Shown: positions 31,526-42,805, numbered from the stretch's first letter. The stretch: 64,000 nucleotides of DNA from Ascoidea asiatica (GCA_001600695.1 BCKQ01000003.1:1649934-1713933); one strand, 5' to 3'. The notes: a model not told the origin generated them from the sequence alone. Translations and numbers: made by a program.

Positions 31526-34054
31526 TCAAAGATAGTAACCACCAAAATTGTTATTGGATTTCCCATCGTTATTGATATTATTATTTATATCATATACCTT
31601 ATTGAAAAGTAAGTATCTAATATAATTGTCTAATTTATTTATTTTAGTCATTGAACTAAATCTTTCAACCACATTTCCTTCTTTATCAATTAAAAATTTT
31701 TCAAAATTCCATTTGATTAATTTTATTCCCAATTTTCCTTTTTTTTGATTTTTTAAATATCTATAAACTCCAATTTGATTTTTACCATTAACTTTACATT
31801 TTTTCATTATAGGAAATGTAATATTATTTTTTTGAATGAATTTTTTAATTTTTTCATTCTTTGTTGAATTCATATTGAAATTCAATAACATTTGAGATGA
31901 GGATGAAGAAGATTGAGTATGAAATGGTGATTTAGATTGTGATTTGGAGTGAGATTTAGATTGAGGTTTGGATTGAGATTGAGATTGAATGAATGAGTGA
32001 GAATCATTTTGATAATTAGAGCTAGATCCAGAAGAAAACGATGCAGCTCGTGGAAATTCTTTTGATAAAAATTGATCAGTTGGAAATCCAACTATTTCTA
32101 ATCCATGTTTCCTATATCTTTGATATAATTTTTCTAAATCTTTAAAATGTTGAGAAAATTGTGTAAAAGAAATAGGTAAATTGATTAATAAAATTACTTT
32201 ATTTTTATTTTTACTGAAATCATATAAATTTCCAAAACAATCTTCAATTGTAAAATCATAAATTGAGAATGTTTCATTATAAATTGAATCTGAATTTGTA
32301 CTTTCACTTGTTATTGAATCTTTAAAAAAAAGATCATTTTCATCATTCTCAAATTTATCAGAGTTATTGCAATGGTCACTATTATCACAATGATCAGAAT
32401 CATTTTTATCAACTTTATTATTCTTATCTTTTTTAAGACCTTTATCTTTTTTACTTTCTTCAACTCCATTTAAAGTTAATTTACTTGTGGATTTAGATAA
32501 AAAATTTAGCATATCATTATTAAACTTATCTAATGAAACATTACCAGATTTTGAATCATATTTAATTGTATTATTTATTGAATTACCTATTGAATTACTC
32601 ATACAATGATTTATAATAGCTGTTGATTTCTTTTTGGTTACTGAATTTCCAGAATATCCTAATAAATTACCTAATGAATTTTTTCTTATATTTATCGCAC
32701 TACTAGCACTTCTAGCTAAACTTATTCTACTATATTTATTATTTAAATGATGATGATTATGAGTGTCTTTTCCATCATTTTTATTATCATTGTGTTTATC
32801 ATTATTGCCAGTAATATTATTATTGTTATCATTATTGTTGCTATCGAATTTTGGTAGTTTCAATGAAAAAGAATTTTTTTTCTCATATTTTGAATCATAA
32901 TTAGAAATTTTTTTTGTACTACTAAGTAATATTGGAGGTGAAATTTTCTTTATAGGTTTATCAAATGAATAACTTTGTCTTGATAAAGATCTTTCATGAT
33001 GAGATTTTATTTTATTTTTTTTTTTATTTTGATGAATATTTAAACTTGGATTTGAATTAAAATTACCATTTAAAGTAGACTTGAAATTACTATTAAATGT
33101 TGAATTTGAGACCGAATTTGAAATTGGACTTAAGCCTGGATTGGAATTAAAATTTGAGTTAGGATTTAAACTGGCATTTGAATTGGGATTTAAATTAGAA
33201 TTTGAGTAAGAATTTGGATTTGATATACAATTAGAAATTGGTGAAGGGGAAGGTGAGGGTAATGGAATTGCCATTGGAGTTAAAGGACTTATTGGAACTT
33301 GAGAAAAATTTTTATTATTATTTATGTTGATATTATTATTGATTTTATTTATATTTATACTACTTGGTAAATTTGAGTTATTTGAAGTTTTTAGTTTTTG
33401 AAAAGAGTAGTTAGAATTTAAGAACATATTCTTCCTTGAATTTAGATTACTATTTTTTTTTAACTGATGATAATCTTCATCACTATCACTATCATCATCA
33501 TCGTCATCATCATCAAAATCCATTTCTTTATTATCGTAATTATACTTTCTTGGAGCTATCATTACTCCAATTCTAACATTATCATCATTGTCCAAGTCAT
33601 TATCATTATCATCGTTATCAGTATCAAAATCATTATAACTTGAATTATAAAATTTTGTATTTTGATAATATTTTTTTTGTAAATTTGTTAAATTTTCACT
33701 TATTGTATCATTTATCATAACTTGGCTTTTTCTTTTTTTTCTTAAAATTGAATTATTTTCCAAATCGTCTATTATTGGAACATCTATTGTATTGTTAAAG
33801 GAATTTGATAAAGAGTTTGATAATGAATTTGATAAAGAATTGGCTAAAGAGTTTGCAAAAGAATTCGCTATTGAATTTGCTAAAGAATTTCTATTTGAAT
33901 TATAATTTGAATTTTGATTTAGACTATTTTGATTATTGATTGGATTATTGTTTAAAAGTTGATTGGAACTTGTAGTAGTTATAGTTCTTAAAGAATTTGA
34001 AGATTGTTCAGAATCTTTTGTTTGTACTTTGAATAAAATTCCTGGAATACTCAT
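31526..34054 (-). CDS. Long Ser/Asn-rich protein with degenerate glutathione-peroxidase-like C-terminal domain (copy 2)
   Basis: 842 residues. Residues 1-597 are disordered, with NSLSNSL-type repeats (about 55-90), acidic Asp runs (about 150-195) and SNSNLNPNSN-type repeats (about 280-340). The peroxidase-like domain is at 598-842: IYDFTIEDCFGNLYDF, KVILLINLPISFTQFS, LEKLYQRYRKHGLEIVGFPTDQF (Gln about 661), ITFPIMKKCKVNGKN, VYRYLKNQKKG and LIKWNFEKFLIDKEGNVVERF (Trp-Asn about 782-783). The peroxidatic-Cys motif is replaced by LPISFTQFS, and the usual Cys of FPCNQF is Thr. About 70 Ser/Gln/Lys-rich residues (about 663-732) are inserted in the domain. It is a paralogue of copies 1 and 3 and most likely lacks peroxidase chemistry. 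Confidence 0.75.
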   Translation of the reverse strand: MSIPGILFKVQTKDSEQSSNSLRTITTTSSNQLLNNNPINNQNSLNQNSNYNSNRNSLANSIANSFANSLANSLSNSLSNSLSNSFNNTIDVPIIDDLENNSILRKKRKSQVMINDTISENLTNLQKKYYQNTKFYNSSYNDFDTDNDDNDNDLDNDDNVRIGVMIAPRKYNYDNKEMDFDDDDDDDDSDSDEDYHQLKKNSNLNSRKNMFLNSNYSFQKLKTSNNSNLPSSININKINNNININNNKNFSQVPISPLTPMAIPLPSPSPSPISNCISNPNSYSNSNLNPNSNASLNPNSNFNSNPGLSPISNSVSNSTFNSNFKSTLNGNFNSNPSLNIHQNKKKNKIKSHHERSLSRQSYSFDKPIKKISPPILLSSTKKISNYDSKYEKKNSFSLKLPKFDSNNNDNNNNITGNNDKHNDNKNDGKDTHNHHHLNNKYSRISLARSASSAINIRKNSLGNLLGYSGNSVTKKKSTAIINHCMSNSIGNSINNTIKYDSKSGNVSLDKFNNDMLNFLSKSTSKLTLNGVEESKKDKGLKKDKNNKVDKNDSDHCDNSDHCNNSDKFENDENDLFFKDSITSESTNSDSIYNETFSIYDFTIEDCFGNLYDFSKNKNKVILLINLPISFTQFSQHFKDLEKLYQRYRKHGLEIVGFPTDQFLSKEFPRAASFSSGSSSNYQNDSHSFIQSQSQSKPQSKSHSKSQSKSPFHTQSSSSSSQMLLNFNMNSTKNEKIKKFIQKNNITFPIMKKCKVNGKNQIGVYRYLKNQKKGKLGIKLIKWNFEKFLIDKEGNVVERFSSMTKINKLDNYIRYLLFNKVYDINNNINNDGKSNNNFGGYYL

Positions 34055-36597
34055 TAAAATAAAATATTTTGAATTGAAAAATTAGGTATAAAAGAGGTTG
34101 TTTATAACCTAGAATTTAGAGATTATGAAAAAAAGAATAAAAAAGTATATTGACTAACGCTAAGAGTAAAATATTTTATCTTAAAAAAAATTCGATTGTT
34201 GATAAATAGATTTTGATAAAGTTCATTAATTTGAAGGGATGAATAATAACATTTATTGATATTGAAAAGTGTTTCAAATATTAAAGTAACTTTAGTTGAG
34301 TATTATTTATTGATTTAATAATTATTCGAAATTTAAGAAAAATTTCTGGCAACTCTAAAGAAAGGAGTGATAAATTATTAGTTTGAGGCTATATTTGAAA
34401 ATATTTCAAACCGAGAAAGAAATAATATAGAGGGAGATAAAGAAAGAGAAAGAATATTTTAATGGCTATTTCTAATATATTTAAATGTACTTTGAAATGT
34501 CTTTGGAGATTGCTTTTCAAAGAATGAGAGTTGATATGCTGAATTCATAGAAAGATAAAGAAAATAACTGAAAAAAAAATTACAGAAGAAATAAAAGATT
34601 TTTTAAATACAATCAATGAAGATAAATCGAAAATGCCTTTGAAGCAGAGCTCAGCCAAGAAAATCAGCAGCTTTGAAGTGGTGTTGCACTGCTAACGGTG
34701 GTAACTTCGTAACCAAAGTTCTGATCTGAAGGCATACAGTGGTCGAAGGGGCTACTTATTGCCAAAAAGTAGTAAATATGAAAAAATCAAGAGAACTACT
34801 ACAGCTATTAATACTAGTAGAATGCTGTAACGTTACTGCTGTAGGACTGAAGTTAGTTTATATCGTAATTTGTTTACTTCAGGCTGAGCCAATGGGCACT
34901 TTCTATTTGGTTCAGTTTCTTTGGTAAATCACCACCCAGAACCATTAGCTGATATAACAAAGTACAGTAACGTTGGCAGTCCAATCTTCAGTGTTTGGAG
35001 AATTTCAACTTTGTTAACTGAGAATTCTATTTGTGAATTTGTAGTGTGTTGATATCCTGGTGGAGAGGATTTGATCGACCATTGTGTGCCTGGCTGGTGT
35101 TGTTGGTGAAACTGATTTGCACTTGGCTCGTTGACGAAGCTGAGCTTGTTTTTACCAAAATATGCTCTCTCAGTCTCATATCCGACAAAATTAGAATAAC
35201 TTGGGTATGATAAATATATGGTGGTGATAACTAATCTCCTCATCCAATGATAATAAAGTAGATAACAGTGATAGTAGTTCGGGCTACTAAATATAGGTCT
35301 CCTTGAGTGTGGCCTAATATTCTACAAATTTAGGAAAGCTCTCAGTTTTAGTTCACTGAAGAGCTGTAGAATATTATGATGAGTGTAAAATAATATCCAT
35401 AATTTTCGTTACGTATGTAAATATTATCTAAAACTTGTTGGAAAGTTATTGAAAATAACCAAATTAAAACTGAAAAAGAATCAGAAAGGTTATTGAAAAT
35501 CTACAAGTAGAAGGAAGTTAACATCAGATAAAAAATAGGTGCGTAACGATAAACTTGTCCTAATCTTAACGTTTCAGCACCAGAAGCCCCCTCAAAAGGT
35601 AAAAAGCAGCAAACCCAGCAAACGTTATTTTTTTCCACCAATTATCGGGAAAAGTTGTTGAACAAACTGCATGATCTGGTGTTTTTTTTTATATATTTTG
35701 CTGCCCATCCAGTTTTTTGAGTCTTTTTTTTTTTTTAATTTAAACTGTTTTTGTTGTTGCAATCGCTTTTTTGATTTCTTTAACCTTTGATTTTTCTGGG
35801 TTTCAATTATTATTTATTATTTGATTTTCATAGGCATACTTTTTCTACGATTTCAGACTGATTCATAGTAGCTAAGAATTGCTTCATATGCAAACAAAAA
35901 AAAGAACATTTATTGAAGTAGTCCAGCAAAAGAAAATAAGAACGAGAACTTTTTAATTCAAAAAGTGGACAATATAATATTTGGGTTGTAAAGCATTATC
36001 GGAACTTTTGCTTATGCTTAGTTTAATAACTTGATCACTACAAGTAGACGAATGTATTCTAATTTGAACAAATTATTGTATCTAATATAAATAAAAATTG
36101 TAACATTATCTGATAAAATTTTTCCGTAATACTATTGATCGTGACTGAATAATACACATTTTTTACTGTCTAATAAAAAAAAAAGGAAACAATATTAAAC
36201 TATGTTCTTAAATGATCTATTGCATACTTCAAAGGAAGTTTTTTTGGAGTATTAGGAAAAAGTATTCTTACCCCCAGGAAGCATACAATAAACGGTATGC
36301 AAAAATTATTACAGAAAAAAATATAGCACATAAATACTCTATGGGAATGTAACGTAAATTATTTCTAAAGAATAATCTTATCTTCATTTTTTCATTTTTG
36401 GCTTTACTCTTATCATACTTTCAAGAATCTTGCTTTTATCTCTAGAATAAGCTTGTCATTGATTTAGAAACAAGATTTGAGATTAGAGATTATTTTTTCT
36501 TGTGAATTTCTCAATTTGAACTAAAATCAAAACATATTAGTAAAAAATCAAAAGTTTAACACCCATATATCAATTTCGTATCCCAAACTAGAATTTA
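34055..36597. promoter_or_regulatory. 2.5-kb upstream region of GPX-like copy 2
   Basis: No supportable gene. AT-rich DNA surrounds a GC-richer island at about 34630-35200 that holds TACAGTA (34963-34969), GGGTATGAT (35203-35211, related to the motif in the 18-23 kb region) and, just beyond, GGTCTC (35296-35301). A second GC-richer, T-run segment is at 35550-35760. Short ORFs 34739-34927 and 34929-35243 have no family signal. Confidence 0.5.
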
Positions 36598-37968
36598 TCA
36601 CTTTTCTTCTATTATGATTTTTTGAGTATGTAAACTCTCTTTCTGACATACCCAATATTCACATTTATAAATCCAATCAGCCAAATTTTTATTTTCATTA
36701 ATTCCACTATTTCCATATGTTGATTCAATATTATTTTCATATTCAATAAATTTAAATTTCATTTTTTTGATTAATTCAATTAAATCATCTCTAGATAATT
36801 CTAGTCCTTTCATCGGTATCTGTTTCATTTCAATTTCAATATCTTTTTCATTATTATAATCATAGTTATTATTATCATTAGGAGAAATTAACATAATATC
36901 ATCTTCTTGTTCAAAATGCCATAATAATGGACCAAAATTTATCCAATATCCGTTTTCTTTCAATGACCATTTTATACTTTTAATATATTCTATGATATTT
37001 GTTGAAGTATCTAAAAAAAAACATGTAATTATTACATCAAATTTTTCTCTATTAGAGTCTCTAAAAATTTTCGAATTTAAGTCATAAAGATTATAAAAGT
37101 CTGAATTTTTTATCCCTTGATTTGGCCCATATAAATCAATAAATGAACCTGAACAAACTGACATTAATTCTTCAACACTTGTATTACAACTATCATTGTG
37201 ATTTTTATTATGATTATTACGATTATTGTTATCTTTGATGTTTTGTAATTTCTCTTTTATTTTTAACAATTCATCTGTTGGGTTTATATCCGGAATGTAT
37301 ACGGGCCATAATTGATATTTCCTGGATATTTGATGGGAAAATTTATGTATAAATGGAAATATTTGAAATTCATTAGTAGAGTAAGTATAATTCAACAAAT
37401 AATTAGAAACTAATAACATATAATATGAAAATTCATTTCCTTGGCATTTAAACCCCATTTTAATAATTTCAATTATCAATCTACCTAAACCAACCCCAGG
37501 AATCAAAACATTTATTTTAGATCTTTCATTAAACCTTAAATCTTTATATTTCTGATCCAAAAATTTTAGGATCTTATCAAATGATTTCTTTCTTTCATTA
37601 ATTGAATTATCAGACCATTCTCTATCCAATTGTAATAATAATGCTTTTATTTTCTCAAAATTGATAACCTTAGCCTGAGCCCATAAGGAGGGATCTAATG
37701 GAGCTCCCCACTCTTCAGCTACTTTTGATACAACAGTCTTAAAGAAAAGTTCGTTTTTGCCAATGCAAAAATTCAAATCAATCAAATGCTGCTGAAACCA
37801 AGGAAGTAACTCTTGATCCTCTTTGGATAAGGAGTTAAATTTGATAACTCTCGGAGTTATGATTTCTTCTCTGGCCCAATCACCATAATTCCAAAATGTT
37901 GATAAAACAGAACTTAAAGCTTTGTATTCTTCATCCTGCTTATTCTCTACACTTTTATCTTTCTCCAT
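36598..37968 (-). CDS. Carnosine N-methyltransferase family protein (N2227 domain, YNL092W-like)
   Basis: 456 residues, SAM-dependent methyltransferase of the N2227/CARNMT family. Signatures are DWAREEIITPRVIKFNSL and the PWFQQHL segment; the SAM-binding VLIPGVGLGRLIIEIIKMGF; GNEFSYYMLLVSNYLLN; FDVIITCFFLDTSTNIIEYI; and WINFGPLLWHFEQEDD near the substrate pocket, followed by LELSRDDLIELI. Animal members methylate carnosine to anserine; the yeast homologue YNL092W is a SAM methyltransferase of this family and its physiological substrate is less clear. An Asn/His/Lys insert (about 240-260) is lineage-specific. It is divergent from the coiled-coil gene, 403 bases apart. Confidence 0.88.
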   Translation of the reverse strand: MEKDKSVENKQDEEYKALSSVLSTFWNYGDWAREEIITPRVIKFNSLSKEDQELLPWFQQHLIDLNFCIGKNELFFKTVVSKVAEEWGAPLDPSLWAQAKVINFEKIKALLLQLDREWSDNSINERKKSFDKILKFLDQKYKDLRFNERSKINVLIPGVGLGRLIIEIIKMGFKCQGNEFSYYMLLVSNYLLNYTYSTNEFQIFPFIHKFSHQISRKYQLWPVYIPDINPTDELLKIKEKLQNIKDNNNRNNHNKNHNDSCNTSVEELMSVCSGSFIDLYGPNQGIKNSDFYNLYDLNSKIFRDSNREKFDVIITCFFLDTSTNIIEYIKSIKWSLKENGYWINFGPLLWHFEQEDDIMLISPNDNNNYDYNNEKDIEIEMKQIPMKGLELSRDDLIELIKKMKFKFIEYENNIESTYGNSGINENKNLADWIYKCEYWVCQKESLHTQKIIIEEK

Positions 37969-38288
37969 ATATGTAATATCCTATAAATTTATAGCTATGC
38001 TCAATTTTTCTTTTTCTTTCTTTTTTTTCTCTGTTGAGATGAATATATTTATTTTGGAAATGATTTGAAGAAAGTTAATAATAATACCAGAAAGAAGCGT
38101 TATTGAATACTAAACAAGCAATAAGGGACTTTCTTGCATTTTAAACCCGTGTAAGTGGCGACAAAGGGTCGTGTGACATTGCCTTTTACTAAATAACCTT
38201 ACAGAATATTACTGCAAAACACCTTATTTAGATACAAAATTAACAATCGAGAAATAACCACCGGCAAATAACTAAAAGATGTAGCCAA

Positions 38289-40130
38289 AAGATTTACTGA
38301 AAGAACATAATTAGAGTAATAAACTAATAGCAAGAACTGAAACGATCGAAAAATCAATTGATTCAAACATTATGGAGTGTTTATCACAGTTTTTAGCAGG
38401 CATATATCTCAAGGATAGTCGTTTTAGTTGGCAGGATGTAAAATCAGAGATAATAGAAGAACAAGAAAATTGTCTGGAGCAAGAAGACAATGAGAAAATT
38501 CTAATTGAGAATATCGACAGTTTTTATGAGTCTTCAGTGAATTTGAGTGGCTTTTTATTTACACTAGATGAGTTTAAGATTTATTCAAAGGAGGAGATCA
38601 AAGAGTATCCGATATATAAGAGCCTCGAGAAAGATCAGGATAAAGCTGATGATGAATTAACTGACTACGATGCGTTGGAGAGTAGCAGTTCCTCAATTGA
38701 AGAAGAAGAAGAAATATCATCTAAGGAAAATCTAAAGGAACAAGAAGAAGATAAAACGCCGTTTACATCTAATGAATATCCGAGCTCATTTTTAGATAAA
38801 TTGTTCAATTTGAATGCTTTACAGTACTTATCTTCCAGTGATTCCTTTCGGTTCACCAATGGGGTGATGCAGTTTATAAAACATTATCTTTCAATCAGGC
38901 CAAGTTCCTGTTTCCTTTATCAAAATGAGCTTCTTTCACTTCCTTTGTCTAAGAAAACCAGTCATCTTATTTATTTATCATATGATGGAACCAAAACCGG
39001 TTACATGCTTTCCTTAGATCTAAAAAGAATATACATAAACTTAACGACTCTTATGCTATTTGCACGATTTCCAGTAAGTTCAGAAAGCTTGATTCTATTC
39101 TCGGATATGATAATTTTACTCACCACCCAGACAGAAAGTTTATTTATGTTTGGCAATCCAAGTTCCTCTATACAGAACGAACTCAGGCAATATTTAGTGG
39201 AATTGTCCTATTTAAATTTATTATATAATTCAGATATAATAAACTTTGAATCAAGAGACATACTATTAGGGTTTGTCATGGATAAATTTGGTTGTTTAAA
39301 TCTTCAAGATAAAACTAATTCTGATCAGGGTTACAAGAATGAATTCAAATTTAGCTTTTTCAAAAATAAGAAAAATTATTCCTTTGACGAAATCCTGATT
39401 GAATTGAAGTCGGAAAAAGAGAAAGTATTTGATTTAACCAGCATTCAAAATAGCTTGATCAAGTTCTCATATTTTCTTTATAATGCTTTCATGAGTCAAG
39501 TCTCAGATCCAGAAAATATTTTCTTAAATACAGCTTTAAAACAATGTTTAAGCAGAAATGTAGAGCTTTCAGCCCAAATGAAAAAAAATGAGATGATATT
39601 GAAAGAAATCGAAGATAAAAAATCAAGTTTAATTAATCTCGAGTTATCCATCAATGAAAATGATATGAGAAAGTTAGAAATGTTGGAGGAACGATCGGTT
39701 TTGGAAGAGAAAATAAGAGAATTGGAAATGGAATTTGCTGATTTGCTAACAGAGCATGAAATAGAGCTTGAAGCTCAGGCAGACAAGTACTCTTCATTTG
39801 GTGATATAGCTTACGAAAACAGTTATGATGCATGTAAGCAGGAATTTACTCGAAAGGTGGAAGCTTTTGATGATAAGTTGGAGGAAGAGTTGCAAAATAG
39901 AAGAATAGAAACCGCAGAGAAGTTGAATGCTCTAGCGAAAGAGTTCGAAGAGACTCAAATCTCAAAAAATAAAGAACATGAGGAAAAGCTAAAGGAATTG
40001 GAAGAACAGCAAGCCAAAGCATCTGCAAAATACGATGAGTTGGAGAATATTAGATTTTCCTACACCCAAGAAACCTACGATTCTTTTGATGATTACTACT
40101 ATTGATAATCAAATTGAACGAAGTTCAAGT
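38289..40130 (+). repeat. Left arm of a large inverted duplication
   Basis: This segment reappears in reverse complement at 54427-56268 (paired coordinates sum to 94557). The match starts 83 bases upstream of the coiled-coil gene ATG, covers the whole gene, and continues at least 25 bases past its stop. Translations in the coding frame and in three shadow frames are the same in both arms, and the flanks I compared match exactly, so identity is at or near 100%. Left of 38289 the arms diverge abruptly. Confidence 0.93.
38372..40105 (+). CDS. Unrecognised coiled-coil protein (copy A of an inverted pair)
   Basis: 577 residues, no family recognised. Residues 75-130 are acidic Ser/Glu-rich. Residues 135-390 look globular and hydrophobic (for example FRFTNGVMQFIKHYL, and TTLMLFARFPVSSESLILFSDMIILL, which is amphipathic rather than clearly transmembrane). 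Residues 405-565 are a long Glu/Lys/Leu coiled coil, and the C-terminus ends in a Tyr/Asp motif (SFDDYYY). GC content is visibly higher than in genes such as the arrestin, and two in-frame CTG codons occur (38474 and 39395), which is unusual here. The structure suggests a cytoskeletal, spindle-pole or tethering component, but that is a guess. An apparently identical second copy is at 54452-56185. Confidence 0.75.
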   Translation: MECLSQFLAGIYLKDSRFSWQDVKSEIIEEQENCLEQEDNEKILIENIDSFYESSVNLSGFLFTLDEFKIYSKEEIKEYPIYKSLEKDQDKADDELTDYDALESSSSSIEEEEEISSKENLKEQEEDKTPFTSNEYPSSFLDKLFNLNALQYLSSSDSFRFTNGVMQFIKHYLSIRPSSCFLYQNELLSLPLSKKTSHLIYLSYDGTKTGYMLSLDLKRIYINLTTLMLFARFPVSSESLILFSDMIILLTTQTESLFMFGNPSSSIQNELRQYLVELSYLNLLYNSDIINFESRDILLGFVMDKFGCLNLQDKTNSDQGYKNEFKFSFFKNKKNYSFDEILIELKSEKEKVFDLTSIQNSLIKFSYFLYNAFMSQVSDPENIFLNTALKQCLSRNVELSAQMKKNEMILKEIEDKKSSLINLELSINENDMRKLEMLEERSVLEEKIRELEMEFADLLTEHEIELEAQADKYSSFGDIAYENSYDACKQEFTRKVEAFDDKLEEELQNRRIETAEKLNALAKEFEETQISKNKEHEEKLKELEEQQAKASAKYDELENIRFSYTQETYDSFDDYYY

Positions 40131-41056
40131 GAAGGAACTTAGCCAATATTGAATAGCGCCATAATTCTTTTATGTTTTTTTGGAAACTGAAATGTTGGGT
40201 TATTTTGAAGACGATGTTTTTGGGCGATTTTGAACAGTAAGAATATCATTATTTATAAATTTTAAAGACCTAGAAATTACAATAATTTATTTCAAGAGAA
40301 TCCAAACTTTTGGTTAAAGAAGTTCTACTCATTGTTGTAGTAAAGGACATGAGAAGTTAAGAATCTAAATTTGAGAAATCAAACCAATACTCTATGTATG
40401 CTTTGCTAATGTTTTTAATTATTGAATTAAAAATTGCAAAGGAAAAGTTTCAACTTGGCCAACTTTTCGAAATAATGATGCACAACACATAATTGATGAA
40501 TTCCATTATTTTATATATAATTTTTTATCTTTTGTTTTCATTTGAACCTTTAGGATTCTACGAGTGAAAGAATTGAATGCATAATGTATTTGTTTGTAAG
40601 ATATTCTATACAAAAAAAGACATATCATTAGATTATTCATTGCACATACAGAATATATATAATTTTTCCTCTAAATATAGTTTAATCTGCAAATCGAAGA
40701 ACTTTTGGGGAACAGAAAGCAAATAATAATTAAAATGAAAGATAATCTTGAAAATGCAGCGTAGAAGAGTGGTTTTTGGTCCAAAACTTTGTGTGCTGCC
40801 CTGGTTAGGAGACATTTTCAATAAAACTAGGACAACCCGCTTCAATGCCCCGCAATGCGATTGATTTTCTCCAGAATTTCAAAAACAAAGAACAATACAA
40901 GCGAGTTCGAATTTACAATAGGGAAAGAATGAAGATTCATTCAAGAAACATGAAAACTAGAGGGATTATTAAATGAAAGGGCAGGATTGTATAATAAATA
41001 TTAGGAAGATTGTTATAATTGCTTTTTAGTGGTGTGAAATAATTAATTGATACACA
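40106..41056. promoter_or_regulatory. Intergenic region between coiled-coil gene copy A and RRD1
   Basis: 950 bases of AT-rich DNA with a slightly GC-richer stretch at 40770-40870. The first 25 bases belong to the inverted duplication. I see no gene; ORFs at 40633-40845 and 40937-41158 are on the opposite strand and lack family signal. Confidence 0.4.
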
Positions 41057-42805
41057 ATGATAGATGAACCAAAGTTGTTTGATACCTTGGGAAAGAATCC
41101 GAACTTCATGGAACCAATCAAGCGAATCCATGATCAAATAGGAACCAACTACTTCCAAAGCTCAATTGCAATATTCAATTTGAAGAAGATACTAAATAGA
41201 GTTGTGGAATTGATTGTTTTGGAAAATACCAGTTCAACGAGTCTATCCAGTGAATGTCCTCCGGGAGCATTTGATCTGAGAATCGTGAGTTTCGAGAAGG
41301 AGGTAAATCAAAATACTGCAACATTATCTAAACCGAAATTGTTAATCAAGGGAAACTACATTAATCAGGACAAGTCCAAGAGTGATAAAGAAGCTGTTAA
41401 TGATTTAATTGGATTATTGAATGAAATAAACTCAATCATTGATGAAGTGCCACCTTTGAAAGGACCAAGACGGTATGGTAATTTGGCAGACAGGGAATTT
41501 CATAGAATATTTGAAAGTAGAATAGAAGAATTGTTGAAGAAATACATGATAGACAAGTATTATAATGGACCTAAAGCGGAGATGTTCATGAAGGAAATCA
41601 AGTTTTATATATTGAATTCATTTGGATCTAAAATTCGATTAGATTATGGAACGGGCCATGAATTGAATTTCCTAGCCTTTTTAGGTGCATTATGGATGAG
41701 TGATATCTTGGTTAATATGAAGGGAATTGATTTTATTTTTATATTCTGTAGATACTATGATGTGGTTAGAAAATTGATTTTGAATTACACATTAGAGCCT
41801 GCAGGAAGTCATGGAGTCTGGGGGCTAGATGATCATTTTCATTTATCGTACATCCTAGGAGCAGCTCAGTTTTTTTATCCGAGGAATGGCAGCATGGATG
41901 ATGCAGTATTCAAGAAGCCGTTAGCAGTGAAGAAAGATGCAACACTATTAGAGACGAGTACTAGTGATTTTAAGACTAATAGGATTCCTAAGGCTTTTGA
42001 GGTTCCAGTTACTTCCAGTTTTTTGGATTTGAGAGAATTGGAGAAGTATCAGGTGAAGAATATATTTTTCAACTCAGTTTCCTTTATCATCAAGGTAAAG
42101 CGAGGGAAATTCTGGGAGCATTCCCCATTGTTGTATGATATATCAGGAATTAAGACATGGGAGAAGATATTGAAAGGATTAATGAAAATGTATAATGAAG
42201 AGGTTCTAGATAAGTTTCCTGTGATACAGCATTTTTACTTTGGGGGAGTATTTTATCCATGGATTAATATGAGAAGTGGAGTAATTCTACCAGAGAATAT
42301 TCCTGATGAAATGATAAACAAGAAAAACAAGGAGGATAAATTGGTGGAAGAGAAGTTTAAGGCCAATAAGCATAATAAAGTGAATAAAATGAACCATAAA
42401 GAAGGATCTGGGAGCTCACGTTTGGACTTCAATCCTGTCACGGTCTTGGATAAGTCAGATGAAAGTGGTAATGGTAATAGTTACAGCAACATAACAAAGC
42501 TTTCAAACAATGAAGATTTAAGTCACTTGATGAACTGTCATAAGAGTAAGAGGACGATGAACAATATTATGGAGAGCACCAGTTTACCTTCAATATTCAG
42601 ACAAAGAGAGGCAGTGCAACGAAAGTCTAGAATGAAGAATGATATTGAGAATCGAGGTGGGAACAGAGTTGCTAATGAAGGACGAAATGGATCGAGAATA
42701 TCACGGATAGCACCAAGAGGAGGAGCTAAACAAGAAGAAGAAGAAATTGGTGGTGGAAGAGAAGTTGACTTTGAGAGTGGAACCAAAGCACCCTGGAGTA
42801 AATAG
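41057..42805 (+). CDS. RRD1: PP2A phosphatase activator, PTPA family (Rrd1/Ypa1-like)
   Basis: 582 residues. The PTPA domain occupies about 1-420: PIKRIHDQIGTNYFQSSIAI, PPLKGPRRYGNLADREFH, LDYGTGHELNFLAFLGALW, the family hallmark LEPAGSHGVWGLDDHFHLSYILGAAQFF, HSPLLYDISGIKTW, LKGLMKMYNEEVL and IQHFYFGGVFYPWI. PTPA proteins are peptidyl-prolyl isomerases that activate PP2A-type phosphatases. The N-terminus and the GPRRYGNLA segment favour Rrd1 over Rrd2. The C-terminal 160 residues are a basic, Asn/Gly/Arg-rich disordered tail, longer than in the 393-residue yeast protein. One in-frame CTG (41276) was seen. Confidence 0.92.
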   Translation: MIDEPKLFDTLGKNPNFMEPIKRIHDQIGTNYFQSSIAIFNLKKILNRVVELIVLENTSSTSLSSECPPGAFDLRIVSFEKEVNQNTATLSKPKLLIKGNYINQDKSKSDKEAVNDLIGLLNEINSIIDEVPPLKGPRRYGNLADREFHRIFESRIEELLKKYMIDKYYNGPKAEMFMKEIKFYILNSFGSKIRLDYGTGHELNFLAFLGALWMSDILVNMKGIDFIFIFCRYYDVVRKLILNYTLEPAGSHGVWGLDDHFHLSYILGAAQFFYPRNGSMDDAVFKKPLAVKKDATLLETSTSDFKTNRIPKAFEVPVTSSFLDLRELEKYQVKNIFFNSVSFIIKVKRGKFWEHSPLLYDISGIKTWEKILKGLMKMYNEEVLDKFPVIQHFYFGGVFYPWINMRSGVILPENIPDEMINKKNKEDKLVEEKFKANKHNKVNKMNHKEGSGSSRLDFNPVTVLDKSDESGNGNSYSNITKLSNNEDLSHLMNCHKSKRTMNNIMESTSLPSIFRQREAVQRKSRMKNDIENRGGNRVANEGRNGSRISRIAPRGGAKQEEEEIGGGREVDFESGTKAPWSK

